Of a DNA stretch of 7,487 nucleotides, positions 1 to 5,499 are shown piece by piece. The first letter of the stretch is position 1. Each line of letters starts with the position of its first letter. This stretch comes from Alphaproteobacteria bacterium (GTDB lineage Bacteria; Pseudomonadota; Alphaproteobacteria; Rhizobiales; Hyphomicrobiaceae): assembly GCA_005888525.1 (NCBI GenBank), contig VBAB01000417.1, forward strand, positions 1-7,487, in the 5' to 3' direction. Under the pieces are notes generated by a model that had not been told where the DNA came from, made no database searches, and saw only the letters and a program-made list of their open reading frames with translations. The position numbers and the translations under genes are program-made.

Positions 1-374
1 TGGCGCTCTCTCTCCTCCAGCGCCTCAACTACGACACGAAAGGCCTGCGGTCGAAGTCGTGGCAGGAGTTCACCGCGCCGGAAGCACCCGCACTCGATTT
101 CGTGTTCACGGTCTGCGACGATGCGGCCAACGAGGTTTGCCCCGTGTGGCCCGGTCAGCCCATGACCGCACACTGGGGTCTCCCCGACCCCTCCATGGCC
201 ACCGGCAACGAGGCCGAGCGAGCTTTTGCCTTCGCCGATGCCCACCGGATGCTCAATCAGCGCATCGGCATCTTCGTCAGTCTCCCGCTCAGCTCGCTCG
301 ACAAGCTCTCCTTGCAAAGACGGCTTGACGAGATCGGCCGCGCCAAATCGAGACCATCCTCGCAGAAGGTGTGA
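1..374 (+). CDS. arsC: Arsenate reductase ArsC (LMW-phosphatase type), 3' part; 5' end lies outside the window
   Basis: A reading frame open from base 3 gives 123 residues before TGA at 372-374. The protein should reduce arsenate to arsenite in the cytoplasm. The visible part matches the low-molecular-weight-phosphatase-fold ArsC family: a segment TVCDDAANEVCPVWPG followed by TAHWGLPDP, and a C-terminal helix ending SLDKLSLQRRLDEIG. The two cysteines (codons 114-116 and 138-140) sit where the thioredoxin-coupled S. aureus pI258 ArsC carries its redox-relay pair Cys82 and Cys89, although here they are eight residues apart and not seven. The catalytic CX5R loop would lie in the missing N-terminus and cannot be checked. 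The stop codon lies 5 nt before the aquaporin ATG, so the two genes are almost certainly co-transcribed. Family assignment is firm; activity is inferred. Confidence 0.88.
   Translation, partial: ALSLLQRLNYDTKGLRSKSWQEFTAPEAPALDFVFTVCDDAANEVCPVWPGQPMTAHWGLPDPSMATGNEAERAFAFADAHRMLNQRIGIFVSLPLSSLDKLSLQRRLDEIGRAKSRPSSQKV
364..369 (+). promoter_or_regulatory. Ribosome binding site that decides the aqpS start
   Basis: AGAAGG lies 10 nt before ATG 380 but only 1 nt before an in-frame GTG at 371 that overlaps the arsC stop. This favours ATG 380 as the true start of the channel gene. The site lies inside the last codons of arsC, consistent with translational coupling. Confidence 0.6.
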
Positions 375-379
375 CATCC

Positions 380-1084
380 ATGCAGAGCACCACCAAGGGA
401 CAGCGGCTCGGCGCCGAGCTCCTGGGCACAGCTTTTCTCCTGGCCACGGTGATCGGCTCGGGCATCATGGGGGAGCGGTTGGCCGGCGGAAACGTGGCGA
501 TCGCCCTGCTCGGCAACACCATCCCGACCGGGGCCATCCTCGTCGTGCTCATCACCATGCTCGGCCCCATCTCGGGCGCGCACTTCAACCCCGCGGTAAC
601 CGGGGTGTTCCTGTTGAAGAAGGAGATCGACGCTGCGGAGGCAGGCGCCTACGTCGTGGTCCAGGTCCTCGGGGCCATGCTGGGCGTGCTCGCCGCTCAT
701 CTCATGTTCGGCGAAGCGGCGCTGCAAGTCTCGGGGAAGGTGCGGGCCGGGCCCTCGCAGTGGCTCTCCGAATGGGTGGCGGCCTTCGGCCTGATCGTCA
801 CTATCCTGCTCACGCAGAGGGCCAACCGCCGTGCTGTCCCCGCGGCAGTCGGCCTCTACATCACCGCAGCCTATTGGTTCACGGCCTCCACATCCTTTGC
901 CAATCCGGCCGTGACGATTGCCCGCTCGTTCTCCGACACATTCGCCGGTATCCGCCCAGCGGACGTGGCACCATTCGTGATCGCCCAGCTCGTCGGTGCA
1001 GTGTCGGCGCTCTATGTCTGTCGCTGGCTGGGCGCCGAGCCTTCGAAGAGCGCTGCCCAAGCTCAGCGGGCTCCCGTGGAGTAG
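380..1084 (+). CDS. aqpS: AqpS-like aquaglyceroporin (MIP family) of an arsenic operon
   Basis: This is a 234-residue integral membrane channel of the major intrinsic protein family, about the usual length. Six hydrophobic segments are seen near residues 11-33, 41-62, 89-109, 131-147, 152-170 and 197-216. Two NPA half-helix motifs are present: GAHFNPAVT (NPA at 70-72) and SFANPAVTIAR (NPA at 175-177). In the S. meliloti ars operon, AqpS replaces an arsenite pump: arsenite made by ArsC leaves through the channel down its gradient. Direct adjacency to arsC here supports the same role in the inner membrane. One oddity is that the residue after the second NPA is Val178; classical aquaporins and GlpF have Arg there, and the nearest Arg is 182. 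An in-frame GTG at 371 would add three residues, but the ribosome site favours ATG 380. A plain glycerol or water channel is possible but unlikely in this context. Confidence 0.85.
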   Translation: MQSTTKGQRLGAELLGTAFLLATVIGSGIMGERLAGGNVAIALLGNTIPTGAILVVLITMLGPISGAHFNPAVTGVFLLKKEIDAAEAGAYVVVQVLGAMLGVLAAHLMFGEAALQVSGKVRAGPSQWLSEWVAAFGLIVTILLTQRANRRAVPAAVGLYITAAYWFTASTSFANPAVTIARSFSDTFAGIRPADVAPFVIAQLVGAVSALYVCRWLGAEPSKSAAQAQRAPVE

Positions 1085-1112
1085 CCACGGCCATCACCGA
1101 GTCCAAAACACC

Positions 1113-1174
1113 TATCATTCGAATATTCTGGAAATACCGTTGACGAGCCTCTCACGCGCTGCTACCTTGCCGCC
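1113..1174 (+). promoter_or_regulatory. Putative arsR promoter region
   Basis: Two overlapping possibilities are visible in the 90-nt gap after aqpS. One is TTGACG (1140-1145), a 17-nt spacer and TACCTT (1163-1168). It has a good -35 and a weak -10, and would start transcription at about the arsR ATG, giving a leaderless message. The other is TATCAT (1113-1118), a good -10 without a convincing -35. It would start transcription beside the palindromic site at 1117-1128. arsR may also be read through from aqpS, since no terminator is seen between them. These are consensus matches by eye only. Confidence 0.4.
1117..1128. promoter_or_regulatory. Candidate ArsR operator (overlapping palindromes)
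   Basis: ATTCGAAT (1117-1124) and GAATATTC (1121-1128) are two perfect 8-bp palindromes that overlap by four bases. They sit in an AT-rich patch 47 nt before the arsR start, in otherwise GC-rich sequence. ArsR/SmtB repressors bind short AT-rich inverted repeats at or near their own promoters. Assignment as the operator is inferred from position and symmetry. Confidence 0.45.
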
Positions 1175-1477
1175 ATGAAACTCGAAGACGCAGCAGCACA
1201 TCTCGAAGCCTTGGGCAATCCGACTCGCCTCAAGGCCTATCGGCTCCTGGTGCGGGCAGGCGAAGGCGGCCTGACCGTCGGCAAGCTGCAGGACCGGCTC
1301 GACATCGCCGCCTCGACGCTGTCGCACCATCTGAAAACCCTTCTGATGGTGGGCCTGATCACCCAGGAGCGCGAGTCGACCACTCTCATCTGCCGCGCCA
1401 ACTACAAGGTCATGAACGACCTTGTCGGCTTCCTCGTCGATGAATGCTGTACGGGCTCATCTGCTCCCGTCTCATGA
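1175..1477 (+). CDS. arsR: ArsR-family arsenic-responsive repressor
   Basis: This is a 100-residue winged-helix protein of the ArsR/SmtB family, at the family's usual length. The N-terminal ALGNPTRLKAYRLL (12-25) and the recognition-helix region STLSHHLKTLLMVGLI (47-62) are classic family signatures, followed by the beta-wing around 63-73. It should dimerise, bind operator DNA and let go when trivalent arsenic binds. It lacks the ELCVCD-type cysteine motif of plasmid R773 ArsR in the DNA-binding helix. Instead it has a vicinal pair at the C-terminus, Cys91-Cys92, plus Cys73 after the wing. C-terminal vicinal cysteines are known from Acidithiobacillus ferrooxidans ArsR, which uses Cys95, Cys96 and Cys102. 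No Shine-Dalgarno is seen before ATG 1175; the bases just upstream read CTTGCCGCC. The gene lies between aqpS and the flavoprotein gene in the same direction and probably regulates both. Confidence 0.93.
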   Translation: MKLEDAAAHLEALGNPTRLKAYRLLVRAGEGGLTVGKLQDRLDIAASTLSHHLKTLLMVGLITQERESTTLICRANYKVMNDLVGFLVDECCTGSSAPVS

Positions 1478-1489
1478 GGCTTTGACTTA

Positions 1490-1512
1490 ATCTTCCAAAT
1501 TTCCAGGAAGAT
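1490..1512. promoter_or_regulatory. Inverted repeat between arsR and the flavoprotein gene
   Basis: ATCTTCC (1490-1496) and GGAAGAT (1506-1512) form a perfect 7-bp inverted repeat with a 9-nt AT-rich centre. The repeat fills much of the 50-nt gap after arsR and ends 15 nt before ATG 1528. There is no T tract, so it is not an intrinsic terminator on either strand. It could be a second ArsR site or an mRNA hairpin that tunes the ratio of repressor to flavoprotein. Confidence 0.4.
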
Positions 1513-1527
1513 AGAACGGAGATCACC

Positions 1528-2853
1528 ATGAAGAGAGTGGCAATCGTGGGTGCGGGGCCGGTGGGTCTCGCCGCAGCGGCGCACGTGCTGGAACGGGGGA
1601 TGGTCCCGATCGTGCTGGAGGCCGGTCCCGAGGTTGGCCACGCCGTGCGCCAGTGGGGGCACGTGCGCATGTTCTCGCCCTGGACCTACAATGTCGACCG
1701 TGCAGCGGGCCGGCTGCTGGAGAAGGCAGGCTGGAACAGGCCCGACGGGGACGCCTACCCGAGCGGCGGGGATCTCGTCGACCAATACCTGGCGCCCCTC
1801 GCCAAGCGCACCCCGCTCGTGGACCACATTCACACCGGCACCAACGTCGTGGCGATCGCACGCGCCGGCTTCGACAAGGTCAAGTCCGCCGGCCGGGATA
1901 AGGCGCCCTTCGAGCTGCACGTCGTCAACGGGCGCGGCGCCGTCGTGACCGCCGATGCCGTGATCGACGCATCCGGCACCTGGTTCTCTCCCAATCCCGC
2001 CGGCGCCAACGGTCTTCCGGCGAAGGGCGAGCGCGAGAATGCAGATCGCATTGCCTACGGCATGCCGGCCGTTGCCCGCTATGCGGGCAAGACGGTTGCC
2101 GTCCTGGGCGCTGGCCATTCCGCCATCGGCACCCTCATCGAGCTGGCGCGACTCCCGGGGACGCGACCGATCTGGCTCTTGCGCGGCGACAGGCCCGAGA
2201 AGGCCTTCGGCGGAGGCGCCAACGACAAGCTCATCGAGCGTGGTGCACTCGGCACGCTGTTCGGCGGCCTCGTGCGCAGCGGCAAAGTCGCGGTCAAGAC
2301 TAGCTTCCGCGTGCAGGCCATCGAGCGCGCAGGGGAGCAGCTTCGCATCGCGAGCGGATCATGCTGCGAGTGCCAAAGCGTTCTGGTCGATGAGCTGGTG
2401 GTCGCTACGGGGCTGCGGCCCGACCATTCGTTCCTGCGCGAGCTGCGCCTGGCCCTGGACCCCGCGCTAGAATGCCCCCCGGCTCTGGCGCCGCTGATCG
2501 ATCCGAACCTGCACAGTTGCGGCACGGTACGGCCGCATGGTGCGCGCGAGTTGGCGCAGCCCGAGCCCGGGTTGTATCTCGCCGGCATGAAGTCTTATGG
2601 CCGGGCACCGACGTTCCTGATGATCACCGGCTACGAGCAAGTCCGCTCCATCGTCGCAGACATCGCCGGAGACCGGGAGGCGGCACAGCGAGTCGAACTC
2701 GTGCTGCCGGAGACCGGCGTGTGCAGTGGACCTGGTCCGGCAACGGCCAAGCAAGAATGTTGCGGCGGTTCACCGTCCAACACCGATGCGGGTTGCTGCA
2801 GAGCGGACGAGACTACCAAGGCCGAAGGCAAGAGCGGATGCGGTTGCGGCTGA
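1528..2853 (+). CDS. arsO: ArsO-like FAD/NAD(P)H-dependent oxidoreductase with cysteine-rich tail
   Basis: This 441-residue two-dinucleotide-fold flavoprotein is of the type found in bacterial ars operons, often called ArsO or a putative flavin monooxygenase. The N-terminal FAD fold shows VAIVGAGPVGLAAA (4-17), with Glu31 at the end of the second strand. A second Rossmann motif, VAVLGAGHSAIG (190-201), should bind NAD(P)H. VVATGLRPD (291-299) and the C-terminal YLAGMKSYGRAPTF (350-363) are typical of FAD closure. An internal cluster, Cys279, Cys280 and Cys282, is unusual. The last 43 residues carry seven cysteines (399, 411, 412, 423, 424, 438, 440) in CC, CC and CGC motifs, flanked by Gly, Lys and Glu, and look like a flexible metalloid-binding arm. 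The substrate is not established; redox chemistry on an arsenical is inferred from context. The ribosome site CGGAGAT (1517-1523) sits just ahead of ATG 1528. It is probably in one operon with arsR and ends convergent with the VOC gene, 45 nt away. The symbol is a best match only. Confidence 0.8.
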   Translation: MKRVAIVGAGPVGLAAAAHVLERGMVPIVLEAGPEVGHAVRQWGHVRMFSPWTYNVDRAAGRLLEKAGWNRPDGDAYPSGGDLVDQYLAPLAKRTPLVDHIHTGTNVVAIARAGFDKVKSAGRDKAPFELHVVNGRGAVVTADAVIDASGTWFSPNPAGANGLPAKGERENADRIAYGMPAVARYAGKTVAVLGAGHSAIGTLIELARLPGTRPIWLLRGDRPEKAFGGGANDKLIERGALGTLFGGLVRSGKVAVKTSFRVQAIERAGEQLRIASGSCCECQSVLVDELVVATGLRPDHSFLRELRLALDPALECPPALAPLIDPNLHSCGTVRPHGARELAQPEPGLYLAGMKSYGRAPTFLMITGYEQVRSIVADIAGDREAAQRVELVLPETGVCSGPGPATAKQECCGGSPSNTDAGCCRADETTKAEGKSGCGCG

Positions 2854-2898
2854 TACCGGTGCCAACGTCGACTATGCTGCAGACGGTCGATCGCGCCT

Positions 2899-4089
2899 TC
2901 ACTGGTCCCAGAGTATGAAAGGCTTGCTGCCCGACTGCAACGACTGCACCGGCCGCGGGCGCGGCGGTGGCGACCTTTTGGCGACCCGCTCTTTCGCCTC
3001 TTCCTCGCGGGCTTCCTTGGCCGCGCGCTCGGCTGCATCCTTGGCGCCCTGCTGCTCTTTCGCCAGCTGCTGGCGAGCCTGCTGGGCCGCGAGCTCGGCC
3101 GCCTCCCTGGCTGAGCGCTCGGCGGCCAGCTGCCCTTGCACGGCGTCGCTGGCACGCTCGGCCAGGCTCAGCCGCTCGCGCGCCTCCTGTGCGATACGCT
3201 GTGCGGTCTCGAGCGCGCTCCGCTGACGGGCCAGCTGCTGGCGCACGTCCTCCAAGGCCCGCTCGGTATCCCCACTGGCCATGCGGCCGTTGGCCTCCCT
3301 GGCGGCGCGCTCCGCCGCTTCCTTCGCGGCACGCTCCTGGCTCAGCTGCTCGCGGGCGCTGCGCGCAAGGCGTTCCGCTGCCTCCCGCGCGCCGCGCTCC
3401 CTGGCAAGCTGCTCCTTGAAATCCTTGACCGCCCGCTCGGCGGCCTCGCGGGCTTGTTGCGGGTGCGCGGCCGCTTCGGCCACGCTGGTGGATGCAGCAG
3501 TCCCCAAGTCGAGATAAGCCGCGTCCGTCACGCCCAGGGCCCATCCCACCACCATGGCGGACGCGATGATGACGACCACCATCCCGGCTGCGACGGCAAG
3601 CCGTCGCAGCCCTCCGCGCAGGCCGGCTGCGTATCGGTTCGACCCGCCGGCAGGCGCGGTGCGCCGCTTCCACGGGTCGTAGGTGCCGAAATTCCAAATG
3701 TGCCCTTCGAGGTCACGGCAGGAGTATCCGCGCCCGTTGCTGTCCGCATCTTCGATGTCGAGCACGATCTCGGCGCCGGCTGTCTTGGCTCGGTCGCAGT
3801 GAGCGACGGCATCGGCAACGAAGAGATAGCAGATCTGCGTCTCGGCGCCGCCGGTATCCGCCGGCTGGGTCATGAACCTGTCGAGGCCCGAGTCCTCGAC
3901 AGGCCCCAGCATGATCATGCCATTGCCGAAGGTGAGCTCGGCGTAGCGCACGGCGCCGCTATCGCCGCTCACCACGAGGTGCTTCTCGAACCCGAATGCG
4001 TTGCAGAGCCAATCGATCGCCGCGGCTACGTCACGGTAGCGCAGCGTCGGGACGACCGTTCCTCCGGGCTCAATGACGTTGACGTGCAT
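2899..4089 (-). CDS. VOC-domain (glyoxalase/PhnB-like) protein fused to a membrane helix and coiled coil
   Basis: From ATG 4089 the protein has 396 residues in three parts. Residues 13-140 form a vicinal-oxygen-chelate domain. It opens VPTLRYRDVAAAIDWL with AFGFEKHLVV, and closes DLEGHIWNFGTYDPW, a signature of PhnB/glyoxalase-like VOC proteins. A basic stretch (141-163) leads into one hydrophobic helix at about 164-187. Residues 204-372 are an Ala/Glu/Arg/Gln coiled coil built of imperfect repeats such as AREAAERLA and QLARERGAREAAER. The tail is proline-rich (PPPRPRP) and ends FILWDQ. Basic residues before the helix favour a cytoplasmic VOC domain and a periplasmic coiled coil. The reading frame extends upstream to 4269, but that would begin inside the terminator of the preceding gene, and the extra 60 residues do not resemble VOC proteins, so ATG 4089 is preferred; ATG 4164 is an alternative. 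Substrate unknown. Confidence 0.8.
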   Translation of the reverse strand: MHVNVIEPGGTVVPTLRYRDVAAAIDWLCNAFGFEKHLVVSGDSGAVRYAELTFGNGMIMLGPVEDSGLDRFMTQPADTGGAETQICYLFVADAVAHCDRAKTAGAEIVLDIEDADSNGRGYSCRDLEGHIWNFGTYDPWKRRTAPAGGSNRYAAGLRGGLRRLAVAAGMVVVIIASAMVVGWALGVTDAAYLDLGTAASTSVAEAAAHPQQAREAAERAVKDFKEQLARERGAREAAERLARSAREQLSQERAAKEAAERAAREANGRMASGDTERALEDVRQQLARQRSALETAQRIAQEARERLSLAERASDAVQGQLAAERSAREAAELAAQQARQQLAKEQQGAKDAAERAAKEAREEEAKERVAKRSPPPRPRPVQSLQSGSKPFILWDQ

Positions 4090-4187
4090 CCCAAATTCCA
4101 GGCTGCTCAGCGGGGAGCAGGACCTGGTTCCGCATTTTCGAACCTCAGCGCGCTCCGTGTGCATTCGATGACTAATTGGTGAAGACT

Positions 4188-4214
4188 TCCTTTCCGTTTG
4201 ATCCAATCCTTTCC
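4188..4214. repeat. Direct repeat TCCTTTCC upstream of the VOC gene
   Basis: TCCTTTCC occurs at 4188-4195 and again at 4207-4214, 19 bp apart start to start. On the strand of the VOC gene this reads GGAAAGGA twice. It lies about 100-125 nt ahead of the VOC start, between the upstream terminator and the gene, where its promoter must be. The spacing of nearly two helical turns would suit a regulator bound to one face of the DNA. No convincing -35/-10 pair was found here. Confidence 0.3.
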
Positions 4215-4221
4215 AAAGTCG

Positions 4222-4267
4222 AAAAAAAACGAGTGCGGCGCGCCTGCTGTCACATGGCACGCCGCAC
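4222..4267 (-). terminator. Rho-independent terminator after the 332-residue hypothetical gene
   Basis: Read on the minus strand, a GC-rich 12-bp stem (4256-4267 with 4233-4244, one C/A mismatch) encloses an 11-nt loop. It is followed after three bases by eight consecutive T (4229-4222). This is a strong intrinsic terminator 48 nt after the stop codon of the minus-strand gene at 4315-5313. It separates that gene from the VOC gene and implies that the VOC gene has its own promoter between 4221 and 4090. No T tract follows the stem on the plus strand, so it acts in one direction. Confidence 0.88.
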
Positions 4268-4314
4268 ACTATCGGATATAGGACCGCTAAACTGCGGCTC
4301 GCTCTCGATCGGGA

Positions 4315-5313
4315 TCAGGAGCCTGACGGCCACGTCGCGCGATAACGCATGAGGATGCCATCGCTGAGCGGCGGAAGATCTTCTATCGCCGCCACATCGT
4401 CCAATGTTTCCGCCACGCCAATCTGGTTGCGCTGCAAGGTCCGGTCGGTGGCAGCGGCACTGGACGGCATCGGCGACATCCAGGGGAACGACTGGACGCT
4501 GCCCATTGCGGTCCGGTCGGCCATAACCAGGATGGTCGATGCGGTAAGCAGCACGAGGATGCACGCCGCGATCTTTGCCGCCAGATGCCGGCTCGAGCGA
4601 ACCGACCTCGGGGCCTTGATCGCAAGCTCGCCTTTTTGCTTCTTTTGCCGCGTGTGGAAGTTGATGACTGCCGCCTCGGCAGGGGCGGCTGCCGGCGTGG
4701 CAGGGCTGTCGCCGATCGGCGCGCGATCAGCCGCGGAGATACCCGTATCCACCAGCTGGGTCGACTCGGCCGATGAATGCCCCGCTGCATCGAGGATGGC
4801 GGCATCGTCCGTCTGCTCGGCAGCCGCGGCCTCGGGGCATCGGTTGGTGGCGCCGGAATGCTCGAGATCGATCGCCACGATTGGGGTCAAATCATCCGAG
4901 ATTGGCTGTGAGTGATCGCGCGTATTCTGCTCCACCTCGGCCGATTCCTGCGCAGTCGCGTCTGCGATCGGTTGCTCCGGTGCAGCGAAACCGACGATCG
5001 CCGATGGCTCCAGGAACTCGCCCGTTGCATCTTGGCCGGTCCTGGGCTTGGAAACGGCTTCCGCATCCTCGACCATGCCATGGCCTTTGCGCATCGATGC
5101 GCCGCCTGTCAGAGGGTCGGACAGGACCGGCGACAATTCCTGCGCGGGTGGTGCTGCAATCGCCTGGGCTTGCTGCATCGCCATTGCTTGGTCGGCAAGC
5201 TCAGCCAGGATGGCATCGATCTCCGCCCGCAGTGCGAGCAACCTCTTCGTCAATCTTTCGAAGTTCGACTCCGATGGCGTCAGCGCAAAAGCGCCATGTG
5301 CGACGTTACTCAT
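4315..5313 (-). CDS. Hypothetical single-pass membrane protein, Ala-rich and acidic
   Basis: I do not recognise this 332-residue protein. Residues 14-50 look helical and amphipathic (NFERLTKRLLALRAEIDAIL onwards, to a Gln/Ala-rich end). Residues 51-215 are low-complexity, rich in Ala, Glu, Asp, Pro and Ser, and probably disordered. A basic stretch at about 222-247 (RQKKQKGEL, then RSVRSSRH) precedes one hydrophobic helix at about 248-265 (AACILVLLTASTILVM), and a 65-residue tail follows. The positive-inside rule puts the long N-terminal part in the cytoplasm and the tail in the periplasm. ATG 5313 has a good ribosome site, AAGGGT (5322-5327), 8 nt upstream, and an intrinsic terminator closes the unit, so the gene is likely real and monocistronic. 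No enzyme motif is visible. A membrane-anchored scaffold or regulator is a guess only. Confidence 0.7.
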   Translation of the reverse strand: MSNVAHGAFALTPSESNFERLTKRLLALRAEIDAILAELADQAMAMQQAQAIAAPPAQELSPVLSDPLTGGASMRKGHGMVEDAEAVSKPRTGQDATGEFLEPSAIVGFAAPEQPIADATAQESAEVEQNTRDHSQPISDDLTPIVAIDLEHSGATNRCPEAAAAEQTDDAAILDAAGHSSAESTQLVDTGISAADRAPIGDSPATPAAAPAEAAVINFHTRQKKQKGELAIKAPRSVRSSRHLAAKIAACILVLLTASTILVMADRTAMGSVQSFPWMSPMPSSAAATDRTLQRNQIGVAETLDDVAAIEDLPPLSDGILMRYRATWPSGS

Positions 5314-5342
5314 CTGTGCAACCCTTCGACCAACCGCTGAAC

Positions 5343-5389
5343 CTTATGATCCTTTATCCGATGAGGGTCACCAGACGGTTAATGCCGGT
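5343..5389 (-). promoter_or_regulatory. Weak promoter candidate for the hypothetical gene
   Basis: The 186-nt gap between obgE and the hypothetical gene holds, on the minus strand, TTAACC, an 18-nt spacer and GATAAA. Each hexamer matches the housekeeping sigma-70 consensus at four of six positions, and they lie about 45-75 nt before ATG 5313. The AT-rich character and the position fit a promoter; the match alone is weak. Confidence 0.3.
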
Positions 5390-5499
5390 GCCAATTCCGT
5401 CTTATTTGCGAAAGGATTAGCCGCGATCGTTCGAAGGGCGCTGCAACATGGGTTGGCCACAATGCGCGCAGCCGTTGGTGCCCTCTCGACACCGTGCCT

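Noticed and set aside
2854..2898. A terminator between the convergent flavoprotein and VOC genes
   Set aside because: No stable inverted repeat with a T tract was found in the 45-nt gap on either strand.
2813..3697. Long alternative minus-strand frame over the coiled-coil region
   Set aside because: It is a shadow of the VOC/coiled-coil gene: its Arg/Gly/Ala-rich composition comes from the repetitive GC-rich codons, and the true frame has an intact domain and a clear start.
2899..4089. The VOC protein as ArsI, the arsenic-carbon lyase of the VOC superfamily
   Set aside because: ArsI is a soluble protein of about 150 residues with a vicinal Cys pair and an N-terminal His iron ligand. Here the cysteines (29, 87, 98, 124) are scattered, there is no matching N-terminal His motif, and the closing motif is PhnB-like.
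4090..4269. Upstream extension of the VOC reading frame to base 4269
   Set aside because: It would start inside the intrinsic terminator of the preceding gene, and its 60 residues show no VOC similarity.
5374..5395. TTGGCACCGGCATTAAC on the minus strand as a sigma-54 promoter
   Set aside because: The -24 GG element is present, but the required GC at -12 is missing.
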